NCBI RefSeq assembly: GCF_029867415.1
Contig: NC_081185.1
Location: 70,441,156-70,505,155 of the forward strand
From: Vicia villosa
Taxonomy: Eukaryota; Streptophyta; Magnoliopsida; Fabales; Fabaceae
Length of the DNA: 64,000 nt
Reading direction: 5' to 3'
The translations under genes were made by a program, and so were the position numbers. The notes beneath the pieces are model-generated. The model did not search any database and had not been told where the DNA came from. It saw only the letters and a program-made list of their open reading frames with translations. Of this stretch, positions 1 to 10,522 are shown piece by piece; position 1 is the first letter of the stretch, and the number at the start of each line of letters is the position of its first letter.

Positions 1-1301
1 CGAATTAAATAACATTTTCCCTACAACTTTATTGCATGAATGATGACATCACATGTAAGCCATGGATGATGGAAGTCATATTTAAATTTCTTTTACATTT
101 CATTTTCCCACACTTTCTTACTTTCATTTTAATTTTTCTTAATTTATTTATTATCACAAAAAATATTAATAATCTATTTTTAAATTTTAATCTTACTAAA
201 AATTTTAAATTTCTTTCGCATTTCATTTTTTCATACTTTCATTTTGATTTTTCAACATTTATCTATTATCGCAAAAAATATTAATAATCGATCATTTAAT
301 TATTATTCCCAAAAATATTTAATTATTTCACGGGCCACTATCAACTTAATATTTAATTTTTTTAATTGATCATTACACATTTTCTCTGTCGTAATTAAAA
401 TTTCAAATTTCTCTCACATTTTTTCACACTTTCTTACTTTCATTTTAATTTTTTTCTCTATTTATTTATTTATTATCTCACGGGTCACTATCAACATAAT
501 ATCTATTTTATTTTAATCAATCATTATCTTTATTTGAGAGATAATATCTTTATTTTTATTTTTTTTCTCCATCTCACAATTTTTTATCATTATTTAATAC
601 AATTAAATTTCCATGATTATTGTTTATTTTACATTTGTTTTTAAATATATTTTATATCGCATCAAATTATTTTTTTATTTCACAGGTCATTATCAATATA
701 GTAGCTATTTTATTTTAATCAACAATTACTATTAATTGAGAGATAATTTTTATTTTTAAATGTTAATATTTCATTTTTATTATCTCCATCTTATAGTATT
801 TTTTATATGATTATTTAATACAATTGAATTTATATGATTATTTTTCATTTATAATTAAACCATAGTGATCTATATCATTTTCTTTTAATTGTTGTTGGAT
901 CGTCAATTATTAAATTACCTGACCCAATTTTGCTATTGTGTTCTTAACCTATCTTAAACATTTTTTTGTGGATCATTGTTTTCTATATAATTATTGTTAA
1001 ATTTACAATTAAGTAAACTATTTCATATTTTTCATTTATATTTAAAATTTTACATTTGCATTTGTTAAAATTTTATTTTTTTCTCCAACTCACATGTCCT
1101 TTATTTTAAACAATAATGACTTTAATTTGGAAACTAAAGTATTTATTTTCAAATTTCAAAACGATTCCTATGGATATTAGGTTTTCAAAGAATTGGGAGT
1201 ATAACAGAGCAATCAATAAAACTCTAACTCTATTCAAGTAAAACAATTCCTTTTAATTATGCATATTGCTTATAATTCCTTTTATTTATATTATTCATAT
1301 C
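1..1301. repeat. AT-rich degenerate repeat region, no gene seen
   Basis: Very AT-rich sequence with no credible coding frame. A short phrase resembling cacgggtcactatcaac recurs near 330, 480 and 681, each followed by similar T-rich text ending in a run like atttattttaatcaatcatta, so at least three degenerate units are present. The region lies immediately upstream of the Helitron-like 3' ends and may be the body of that element. I could not find a convincing 5' TC terminus. Short ORFs here are low-complexity translations of T/A tracts. Confidence 0.5.
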
Positions 1302-1873
1302 ATTACAAAAATACTACACCAGAAAAAAAAATCACCCGTGCGGAAGCACGGGTCTCTCACTAGTTTTCAATTGAAATTGTACTTTATAAGGAGAGAGAAA
1401 ATGAGGTAGTGTATTATGTTGTAGAAAGTTGGTGGACCAATGAGAGTGAAACACTTGTGCAAAACATAAAAAAGGTGAAGGGTTATTTTGTTAATTACCA
1501 AAATGTCCATTTTGTAGTGTAAATTTCTTTTGAGAAAAAGGCAATTTAGGGAGTTTGGTCAATCTTTTAATATATGTTAGATAGTAGATTACAAAAATAC
1601 TACACCAGAAAAAAAATCACCCGTGCGGAAGCACGGGTCTCTGACTAGTTTTCAATTGAAATTATACTTTATAAGGAGAGAGAAAATGAGGTAGTGTATT
1701 ATGTTGTAGAAAGTTGGTGGACCAATGGGAGTGAAACACTTGTGCAAAACATAAAAAAGGTGAAGGGTTATTTTGTTAATTACCAAAATATCCATTTTGT
1801 ATTGTAAATTTATTTTGAGAAAAGGGCAATTTAGGGAGTTTGGTCAATCTTTTAATATATGTTAGATAGTAGA
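1302..1873 (+). mobile_element. Two tandem Helitron-like 3' termini (about 285-bp duplication)
   Basis: A unit of about 285 bp occurs twice head to tail (1302-1587 and 1588-1873) with a few substitutions. Each unit contains a GC-rich hairpin (acccgtgc-ggaa-gcacgggt; stems at about 1335-1352 and 1620-1637) followed after about 8 nt by CTAG and then T (CTAG at 1360-1363 and 1645-1648). A short hairpin just before CTRR with T after it is the Helitron 3' signature. No Rep/helicase coding is visible, so these would be non-autonomous. The 5' end is not recognised. Confidence 0.5.
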
Positions 1874-2702
1874 AGTAAATGACTTTGAAACAAAAACAAT
1901 GGTGTTTCTATACGTACATTCTCTGCAACTCTTTTCTCTAACACTGGTACTTTGAGTATTTTGAGTAATTTGTACAAAATGAACACCCTGAATCCTAACA
2001 CTAAGACTCCTATTTATATTAATTCGACTCTAACGGTCTTTTTTCAGGAACATGCCACGTTCGATGTTTTGCATGATTCATTCGAATAACAGGCTTCCAT
2101 GCGTCTCTCATGGATAAAACAATTCGATTCAAATTCAAAATCTTATTTATTCACAAGCGCCAAACCTTCAATGTGTCTTAACAAAACATCTTCAAATCTC
2201 AAATTTATCAGCGAAGATAACTACATTTGATTCTTCTGGCCTTAAAACAATTAAAGCCCAAACTGAAAAAAAAAATTTATTCACTTCGACTCAACTTACG
2301 TCAAAATTACCAGTCAATAATATGACTCCAGAATTAACCACTCCTCAGAGTGTCGTAGGAAAACTCTTACTAATTTTACGATCGCAATTAACACACATAT
2401 TAGGCATCTCCCATTGATGACTCATAGGGAGTCTCCTACTAACATTGACTCAATAAATTATGAGGATAAAAGGTGGATCCATTCCCATTAATCACACCCC
2501 GTGAAAACCGCAACTAGCCAACATGTACTATAATATGCATGCGCATAAACATGTTTCAAAACATATGTATCTAATGACAGAAACTTACACATTTTATGTA
2601 ACCCATCTAGCGCACACATACCATATATATGAAAATGCAACATTATCAGTTTTCATTAGCCAATTCATATATTTATTCCAAATCATATGAAAGCATATTC
2701 AT
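1874..2702. other. Unassigned intergenic or repeat-derived stretch
   Basis: Less AT-rich than its left neighbour, with no sustained ORF and no terminal structures that I can identify. It separates the Helitron-like ends from the start of the duplicated segment. Confidence 0.4.
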
Positions 2703-5426
2703 AAGTTTAATACCACATTGTACAACACTTATCCCAATTAACTTATCCCAATGAAGGGTATCATACAATCATTAAGGATCTCCGGCTTTTTTAGGAAAAA
2801 GATATTTTTATACCGGTATTTGACACCTACACCGAATTGGTATAGGTAAAATATACTCATTTTATTTTTTTTAATAATTTATTATGACTTTGCTTTTTGT
2901 GCAAGCATTTGCTCTGTGTTAGTGAGCTACGGTGTAGATAAGGTGTATCTACAAAGCAACGTAAAAATAGCAAGGCTGGCTTTTTTATGACTATATGGTA
3001 TTTGCCTTTGGCTCTAGATGTATGACATCCGTGGGACATGTCATACCTAATTATCCTTTGAATTTACATACTTGATGATAAGCTAGGTTGTAACTAATCC
3101 AGATCTTGTACCTTAATCTTAATCTCAGGAGCATATGTAAATTATGTTTATATCCTAGTTAATCATATGAAATGTAAATTATATCGTTTGTTGTAAACTT
3201 TGCAATTCAATATTAAGTTTTAATTTAGAAAAGATTTACTTGTTTTTTTCATGACGATATTGTTTTATCTTTGTCAAAATGCGAAAATATTGCATCGATG
3301 CACTAACCAATTCACCCTTTAAATGTATCTTCTTAACTAATAATAAAATGTTGGCACTACATTAATATTGAGTTGTCTCCACAACATTTTAAATTTAAAC
3401 AAATGAATAATGAATAATATATTATTAAAAAATATAGTTATTGTCATCCTATGTTTACAAAAATAATTTAAACCAATTGTTTTATCTTTGTATATTAATA
3501 TTTTATTGTTAATTTATCTTTGCATGTAGAAAATTTTAATCAAATTATTGTATTTATTATGCTTCACTTAGAATCAATTATTTAATTAAGTAAATGACTG
3601 TTAGATAAGTCATAAATCTCAATTTAATAACTTCTCTCTGATTACATTTTTATTTCCAGAGGGTAAATTAGTGTTTTCTAGATGTCTGCATCCTTTCTAA
3701 GTAACATATGCATATTTGACTGATTCTAATTCACGAACATTCAATACATCAATTGGTCTATGGAGAAGTGATAAGAATGCCATAGCCTCTTTAAAAGTCT
3801 ACCTCTACTTTTTTTTTTATGGAATCTTTGAAAAAGCTATACCGCTTACAATGAAATCTCATTTGATTAATACATATTTATATATTTTATTTTGTTCTTT
3901 TTATTTTATTCCATCTATTGTAATTATATAAACGGTTCCTACAATATTAAGTATTGAAGATTGAAATAGGTTTAATATCATATAACTTTTTTGAGATAAA
4001 CAACTTTAAAACATATCTACTAATAAAACAGTATAATATAAGGGAGTTATTAAATTACATTGTTTATCTTCCCAACACTTTATATTGTTTTTTTTACTTA
4101 TAGATATAGATATGTTATAAAATAGTTTTGTCTTAAAATAAGTTTTATTTTATGAAACCGATTTCTATCTTCAAAGTTTAATAATATCGGAAAAACATAT
4201 ATAATTACACTAGTGAATAAACTTAAAAGAACAATTACATATAAATATTTTTTGATCAGATAAATTTCCATACTAAGCAGTATAGAATTGTCATAGATTT
4301 CATAAGAAAAAAGTAAAGTTAGATTTTAAACAATCAATGACACACTTTTCATTGTTCCATTCAAAAATTGACGCATTCAATGCTTTTAAATTACAATTAG
4401 TCAAATATATACATCTATATGTCCTAGAAAGATTACATGCATCTAGAAAACTTTAACTAACCCTTTTATCGTAAAAAAAGAATATTAGTAAATTGACAGT
4501 TATAAATTACCTATCATTCATTTAGGTAAAAAAATGATTGATTTGAAGTGTACGTAGCAGTTTGTAATTTGTTTTCGTAAAGAGGCTTGGAGTGTATAGA
4601 AGAAGGAAAGGAGATATTTTTACATAAATTAAATTATAAACAATATAAAAATCAATTAAATAAATGATATATTATATAGCAATTTTTAATGTCATTTTAT
4701 AAAATTTCCATTAAAATATAGACCAACTTAGCAAAATCACGTTGACGACATTTTTTGCCCAGAAAATGACTTGGAGATGGAGGGATACACAGTGACAAAA
4801 ATATAGAAAATTTCTTTGGCCACCTCCCTATGGGGGTCACCCCCAGCGAAAATTTCAAAATACCCCTGCTTCGGAAGTTCATTTCCGAAAGCGTCTTTTT
4901 TTGAAAAAATTTACATACTTCGGAAGTGCACTTTCGAAATACTGCGATTTCTGCAGATTTATCAAAACACTCCCCCTCCCCCAATCATTTACCCTAAATC
5001 AAAACAAAAAGTGGCAAAGGCGAAAATTTGTGCAAACAGAATTCCAAAGCTGCATCAAGGCTCCAATCACACTGCTAAACAACATTCAAAAGCCCTCAAT
5101 CCTAACACTTTGTAAGTTTTGAAATTTTTAGATCTATTATTGAAATGCATGTTATTTAGGGTTTTAATTGCATAAATGATATATGGTTAGGTTGTTAGTA
5201 GTATTTAGGTTGTTTAGAAGCATTTTGATTTGGTTTGAAGTTTGGTTTAGGGGTCTGTCATGGAAGTTGCAGAAAACTCCATCGCAGGGGTGTTTCGGAA
5301 GTTCATTTCCGAAAACACCTCCATCCCAGTTTTCGGAAATGAACTTCCGAAATGTATCAGAAGTTCAATTTTTTTTGTTTTTTATTTTGTCTCGCATATT
5401 AATCGATTTCAATTGTTTACAGGAAC

Positions 5427-5702
5427 ATGTCAGACAACCAACCAGCACGCAGGACTGCGTCTTCTAAAGAGGGCGCTAAGGGAAGAAAGGGTTCTTCAAA
5501 GAAGGAGGTGAAGGAGGTGAAGGAGGTGAAGGAGAAGAAGAAGCTTTTGAGTGGTTCTGCTTCTCGTCCCCTGGGGGTCCATGGCTCGGACGTGCAGGCT
5601 CAGCCTTCAGGCGTGATCAACGTTGATGGTTCTGATACTGAGTGGGATGAGGATTGGTATAATTATCTTCATTCGGAGGAGTTCGCTCGTCGGGAAGAAT
5701 AA
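5427..5702 (+). CDS. Small hypothetical protein carried in the MULE
   Basis: The ORF of 91 codons starts MSDNQPARRT. A lysine-rich block at about residues 15-40 contains a 9-bp DNA repeat (gaggtgaag, three times), and an acidic/aromatic C-terminus follows (DGSDTEWDEDWYNYL near residues 67-82). The codons are balanced and unlike the surrounding AT-rich DNA. A splice-acceptor-like tttacag lies just before the ATG, so it may be an exon. The stop region is duplicated (a repeat of about 50 bp at 5685-5735 and 5738-5790). I do not recognise the family. The preceding cggaag palindromes recall legume MULEs that carry captured gene pieces, so this may be a captured host fragment. Expression is unknown. 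Confidence 0.4.
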   Translation: MSDNQPARRTASSKEGAKGRKGSSKKEVKEVKEVKEKKKLLSGSASRPLGVHGSDVQAQPSGVINVDGSDTEWDEDWYNYLHSEEFARREE

Positions 5703-5874
5703 CGTGTTTTTATTTTGTTTGATGTGTATTTTGTAACGCTCGTCGGGCAGAATAACATGTTTTTGTTTTGTTTGACGTATTTTGTTTTGTTCTGATTTCG
5801 GATTGTATCGCACAGTGTTTTTGTATTGGATTTATCATGTTAGTTTTTGGAAGTGGTAACCGGGGTCAGAACAT

Positions 5875-6152
5875 ATGACGGAGGAGGTGGATGTTCGGAG
5901 GAAGAAGAACCGGAGGTACGTCCACCGCGAGACAAAGGAGCCAATCAATGTAAGCTATAGTTTATCATTATCATCTGGGGACGTCATTTCTAAAAAATCA
6001 AGATTAAAAATAATAAGATATTTTTCCCAATTTTTTGTAATGACGTCCCCTGATGATAATGATAAATTATAGCTTACATTGATTGGCTCTTTTGTCTCGC
6101 GGTGGACGTACCTCCGGTTCTTCTTCCTCCGGACATCCACCTCCTCCGTCAT
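5875..6152. repeat. Long inverted repeat with mirror-image exon-like arms
   Basis: Arms of about 110 bp (5875-5985 and 6042-6152) are about 96 percent identical in opposite orientation around a loop of about 56 bp. Both arms read as the same peptide beginning MTEEVDVRRKKNRR and running to about residue 40, one on each strand. Each has a splice-donor-like gtaagc after the codons EPIN. Weaker pairing extends outward to about 5855 and 6170. A transcript through it would fold into a long hairpin. This looks like an inverted duplication of a captured exon-intron junction, not two real genes. Confidence 0.85.
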
Positions 6153-7342
6153 ATGTTCCGGCCTCGGTTACACCTCCTCGGTCATTTGTTACTTACAGTA
6201 GTACGTATTTTTATTAAAAGAATAAAAAAACCTTTTGAAATTTGGAAGCCTTTTTTTCTCCCCACCACTCTCTCATCCCCACCTACCCGTGTTCAACAAT
6301 ATGTAACTTTAATTTTATGTAATATTATCGTTGTAATCTTCACCCGATTAAATAAAGCGAATTGTTGTTGTTTTTCATTTTATTCTGTCCAGACATATTT
6401 TCGGAGGTTCATTTTCGAATTCTCCAAGGGGGGTGCGTTCGGAGATGAACTTCCGAAACACCACATTTTCTGAATAGTAACTTTATTTCGGAGATGCATC
6501 TCCGAAATCAATATTTTATATTAAAAAACACACGTTTTCGGAGATACATTTCCGAAAACACCTTTTTTAAGAAAATAAGTACAGTTTCGGAAATGAACTT
6601 CCGAAACAAGGGGTATTGTGGTAAATTCACCAGTGGTGGGCAAGAAGGTTAGGCGGTGGGTGAAGAAAAAACTAAAATATATAAAACATAAAATCTCAGT
6701 TTTTCATAAAGATATATGATAAAGTAAGGAATATTAAATTTATATTAAAATATTATATTTTTATATATATATTTTTAAAACATTCATTAAGTTTTTTATG
6801 TAAATTTATTTATTTTTTACTTTAATACGGTAAAATTGATTTACATAAAGAAAAAGGAAGTATGCACTCGTTAAAATCTTAATATGTTCCCATTTAATCA
6901 TATATTTAAATAAAAAACAATTATAATTGATGTTAACTTCTGATTTGTAATGTATATATTAAAATAACACAACTAATCCATTAAATTGTTAAGTTTTTAA
7001 TAAGGTTGATTTTTCTCATCTTTTGTATCAATCACAATGGTTTTGGCTTCTTCAATGGTTCGCTAAAATGTCTTCTACTAATGTTTCCGAAATTGTAAAT
7101 GATTTGTTTTGTGAATTATTTGAAAAGAGAAAAAATTTTAAAATTTTTATAACAAAATTTAAAGTAATACAAATGTCAGATAAAGTGAAAATCTTTGTTT
7201 ATGGAGGTTAAAAACTACAAATTTGAGTCTATTTTTAGTACACAATAAATTATGATTAGATCATGAAATTAAAGAATTAAAAAAGAAACTGGCTAATGTT
7301 GTTTGGATAAATGTAAAAAAATTCAAAATTCAAAAGAAATAT

Positions 7343-7611
7343 GGGATAATACGTATTTACCCCCTACCATATTGGCGAGATTCGGTTTACTCCCTATTAA
7401 TATTTTTTTTTGGATTACCCCCTTGTATTTTTAGGATACCCCCTAAACGTGTAAAAAAACAGTGAAAAATCAGGGGGTAAATCAAAAAAACAAGTTTACA
7501 TGGGTCCTAGGGGGTAAATTTTCATATTTTAAGGGGTAATCCAAAAAAAAAAATTAATAGGGGGTAAACCGAATCTCGCCTATATGGTAGGGGAAAAATA
7601 CCTATTATCCC
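7343..7611. mobile_element. 269-bp MITE with ~80-bp terminal inverted repeats
   Basis: The element is bounded by a perfect 9-bp duplication, aagaaatat, at 7334-7342 and 7612-7620. It begins gggataatacgtatttaccc and its other end reads, in complement, gggataataggtatttttcc. The inverted repeats continue for about 80 bp, so most of the element is stem. The right paralogous segment (about 36990) has no such insert. The 9-bp duplication suggests a Mutator-derived MITE. There is no coding capacity. Confidence 0.8.
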
Positions 7612-7640
7612 AAGAAATATCAAAACATTCATAGACAAGT

Positions 7641-7841
7641 TTAGTTATACATACCTTCACAACGTCCACATTGCCCCCGGCAAGATGAAATACGGGCCAG
7701 TAAACGCCCACCACCAAATTGCTCTTCAATGTAAGGATCTAGTTGCCTATCTTTCCGACGATGCTCGAGTTTTTGCTGCACGTGGTTACTTTTCTTGAAT
7801 TCTTCATCAACATTTTCAGCCTCATGAATGTTCAAAATCAA
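7641..7841 (-). pseudogene. Ribosomal protein eS8 (RPS8) pseudogene fragment
   Basis: The minus-strand frame contains KKSNHV, a lysine/arginine-rich stretch, then [14 protein letters not shown] and GQCGR. These match the C-terminal part of the cytosolic 40S subunit protein eS8 (consensus recalled: KKSNHV...[30 protein letters not shown]). Only about 60 residues remain, and the end after GQCGR diverges. The N-terminal half and the final basic tail are missing. A decayed copy of the same fragment sits at 37012-37199, so the fragment predates the segmental duplication. The frame is non-functional. Confidence 0.75.
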
Positions 7842-8602
7842 AGAATCTGATAGTTTATATCAGATTGGAAATTAGAGTCACAGTAGAATGCAGATGATTT
7901 AATCATCAAAACCAGACATTAGATAAGGACAATGAGAAATACAATATAAGGTTTTAAATAAATTTTGGTCCCATCTAAACATAATGGAAACAATTTTCAA
8001 AGATAAATATTGTAAAAATACTAACTAGAAACATCAGATTAAGTTTACCATTGAAACTAGAATCGGATCAAAAGTGCACTGCAAACTTAAACACATATAA
8101 ACCTAACTAATATTAAACTTCAATGAAAAATAGACAAACTTCAAACCCTAAAAATATATAAGAGATGTGGCTTGTAAAAGAAACTAGTTTTACGCGTGAC
8201 CTTCAATATTTGTGGTTTTCATTTATGGTATGTGTTTTATATGGGAGAGAAACTGAAAATAGGGAGAAAATATTTAGGGTTAGTTTTGAACGAGTTTTGG
8301 TTTCTAATTTTTAAAATTTATCTTGTAAATTAAATTTTAAAAATTGTTTTGAAGAACAAATAAAACAAATTATGTTTCCTAATTTTTTTTATAATCTCTT
8401 TTAAAGATGTAAAATATAAAACTCTGTTTCATAAATTTATATTTAAAATATATTTAAAAAAATAAACTTTTTTATTCATATTTTATATAATAATTTTATT
8501 TTAATATAATAAACTTTTAAACATAGTTTTAGTCCTCTAGTTAGTTGTTTTAATATTTTAGTCCCATTTCTTAACTCCGTTTTTTTATTATTAGGATAAA
8601 AA

Positions 8603-8998
8603 TTATTTTCTACACTTTTTTTTCCCTCTCATATGCAGTAATTCATACTTCCTTCGCAAAGTCTGCAAATTGACAACTTTAACCTTCTCACGTCCTTTGT
8701 TATACTTGACAAGAATATCCCGTGCCTCTTTCAACGTTTCACCGTGAGAAATATGATTAAAGTTTTCCGCATCTACTGCATATTGAATACAATACGCAAC
8801 TTTAAAATCTTTCTTGTTCGCAACCATGTAAATAACTCTATGAGCATCGTTTGAATTGTGAGCAAGCTTATAGACACCATTGTTGACCACTTCAAGGGTT
8901 TCATGAAAATCGAACAAGGATTTCATCTTCTTACATTGGTTCTAATATTTATCATCAAGAATTGGAGGAGAATCTAGTATTCCATTGTTACTTTTCAT
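8603..8998 (-). pseudogene. Ty1/copia gag fragment (UBN2-type), left copy
   Basis: The minus-strand frame reads MKSLFDFHETLEVVNNGV, then an ISHGETLKEARDILVKY stretch and EKVKVVNLQTLRRKYELL. This is the pattern of the copia-type gag polypeptide (UBN2 family). Upstream codons back to an ATG at 8998 are interrupted by one in-frame stop near 8941. The zinc knuckle and protease present in the right copy are deleted here. This is a dead remnant of an older copia element shared by both duplicated segments. Confidence 0.75.
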
Positions 8999-9579
8999 CT
9001 CTACAATAACTGTTATTCACGATCCCTAGAAACACGACCACCGACGTAAAGTTCTTGAAAACATGGTCAAGAATATGAACCAGAAATTCTAGATATCAGT
9101 TTGTTAATATTTCATGAAAGAAAAGTTTTGAATTAGAATTATTATTGAATGTGTATTAAAACGGAATTACATGCAATATTACTTGTACCATAAGTAACTA
9201 ACCTAAGTTGGGCGTAACTAACTAACTCAGGCTAAAATTATATCACAAGAGAAGGGAATGCCGAAAAATATAGAGAAGAGTTGCTTTGTGTAGATGTCCT
9301 AGTTTATGTGGTGGATTTGGTGGCTTTGGCAGTGGTGGTAACAATTATTTTTTCTTCTGGAAATGAAGGAAAATATTCTTTTTTCCAACCATACACATCA
9401 ACTTTCAAAGAAATCATTGTGCAAGGAATCTTTCAGAAAGTTCTTCATAGCACACATCCAGAGCAGTTTATTCAGACGTACACACATGAATACTGTAGAT
9501 ATAATGAAGCCCTCAAGCCCTTTCTGAACATCGGGTTCAGACTGCAGAAGTGCAAAATTCCTTAGACAAATACTTAGTC

Positions 9580-9855
9580 TGTAACACCCGTATAATTTTA
9601 ATATTAATTTAATCGGAATACTGAATTAATAATTAGAATTATTAAGGATTTTGTGAAAATAATGGTTTATGGCATTTGGGCCATGTGAGAAAATAGTAAA
9701 AGAGGGGGGTGTGATATAGTAAAGCTTTTACTCATTTTATTATTATTTTCATATGTCGAACGTGTTTTTTCTTTTATTTTGAATTGTGACACCCTTTGCA
9801 TGTTTACTCCGATTTAATTTTGTTAATTGCCGCGGGTTATTAGAGGGGTGTTACA
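9580..9855. mobile_element. Solo LTR, 276 bp, Ty3/gypsy type
   Basis: The block starts TGTAACACCC and ends GGGGTGTTACA. It is flanked by an exact 5-bp duplication, tagtc (9575-9579 and 9856-9860), with no internal domain. TGTAACRCCC termini are common in plant chromovirus LTRs (compare the LTR at 40099-42514, which begins the same way). A solo LTR usually forms by recombination between the two LTRs of one element. Strand cannot be fixed because the termini are nearly symmetric. Confidence 0.75.
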
Positions 9856-9860
9856 TAGTC

Positions 9861-10522
9861 TCCCATCAAAGTATTTACCCTTAGACACATGCACACCATC
9901 AATAGGTCACGAATAAATACTCAGCTCCCGTCAGAGTATATATTCTCATGAAGACAAGGTTACTTTCTCACACAAGGTATGACCTTTTGTCTGACCTTAT
10001 TCATCTGCAAGCAGCTGCTACCTGCTGATTCTTCTTCATGATACACAAACATGACATCCATTCACACCACATACTACTCAAACTACATTAGAGGAGAGAT
10101 CTCATAATTCATCAGAGAGAAACGACTTTCTTGGCTGAGGAAAATAAACAAACCTTAAGTTGATGTTTCAACACTAAGTTCGACATCAATCTTATCCATA
10201 TGGACTAGAAATCCCATACTGGTTTATTGAAGGCTCTTTCAGGGGATACACAGGGATCAACCAGCAATAGCTGATCAAATTCCAAGATCAAAAATATACA
10301 TATGTTCCAACCTACTGTTTACTAGTGATTTCTGACAAATAACTGCTTGTCTTCCAAACAAAATATTTTTGGTAACTCACAGGATCGACTAGATTGATCC
10401 TAGGACATGTGTCTCGAATGATAGTGTTCTTATAATCTGACTCATTGTTTTAATCTTATGATTAAGTTTCTTGTATGATGATGAATGACTTGACAATGAC
10501 TAGGATTCGACATTGAACCATA
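9861..10522. other. Unassigned stretch between solo LTR and Ogre LTR
   Basis: No ORF of note and no terminal structures. There are repeated phrases such as cagagtatatattc / caaagtatttaccc, but I cannot place them in a known family. The flank just before 10523 is not purine-rich. The following LTR is therefore not preceded by a polypurine tract, and is a 5' or solo LTR rather than a 3' LTR. Confidence 0.4.

Larger units (their letters stand above)
4870..6606. repeat. Nine copies of a palindromic 20-22-bp motif near both MULE ends
   Basis: Near-palindromes of the form TTTCGGARRTNMAYTTCCGAAA occur at about 4870-4890, 4919-4939, 5293-5314 and 5331-5352 on the left. On the right they occur at 6398-6419, 6437-6459, 6486-6507, 6535-6556 and 6584-6606. 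They cluster towards the two ends and are absent from the middle, as expected for subterminal transposase-binding sites. That role is inference. Confidence 0.75.
4806..6672. mobile_element. Mutator-like (MULE) DNA element, non-autonomous
   Basis: The paralogous segment at about 36560 lacks this block and gives the empty site. The insert is flanked by aaaaatata (4797-4805) and taaaatata (6673-6681), a 9-bp target duplication with one mismatch, the MULE size. The ends are degenerate inverted repeats: the left end and the complement of the right end both run through a C-rich stretch to an ATACCCC motif and then a cggaagttcatttccg palindrome. No transposase is visible. Cargo is a small ORF (5427-5702) and a long foldback (5875-6152). 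Family assignment rests on target-duplication size and end structure. Confidence 0.7.
2703..9400 (+). repeat. Left copy of an ancient segmental duplication
   Basis: Sequence from 2703 (aagtttaataccacattg) to about 9400 matches 31168 to about 39490 in the same order and orientation, at high but imperfect identity. Shared landmarks are the phrases near 3560/33360, 3655/35110, 4060/35510, 4680/36440, 6690/36560, the eS8 fragment 7641/37012 and the copia gag fragment 8603/38810. The left copy alone carries a stretch at about 2784-2985, a Mutator-like element (4806-6672) and a MITE (7343-7611). It lacks about 680 bp of copia remnant present on the right. Confidence 0.85.

Noticed and set aside
36..284. 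ORFs on both strands in the first 300 bases
   Set aside because: Translations of T/A-rich low-complexity DNA with no domain or start context.
3716..3931. 71-codon ORF in the left duplicated segment
   Set aside because: The paralogue at 35165-35370 does not preserve the frame (deletion and stops), so there is no sign of coding constraint.
9281..9565. 94-codon ORF beside the left copia remnant
   Set aside because: The paralogue at 39388 diverges into an unrelated peptide, so no conserved protein.
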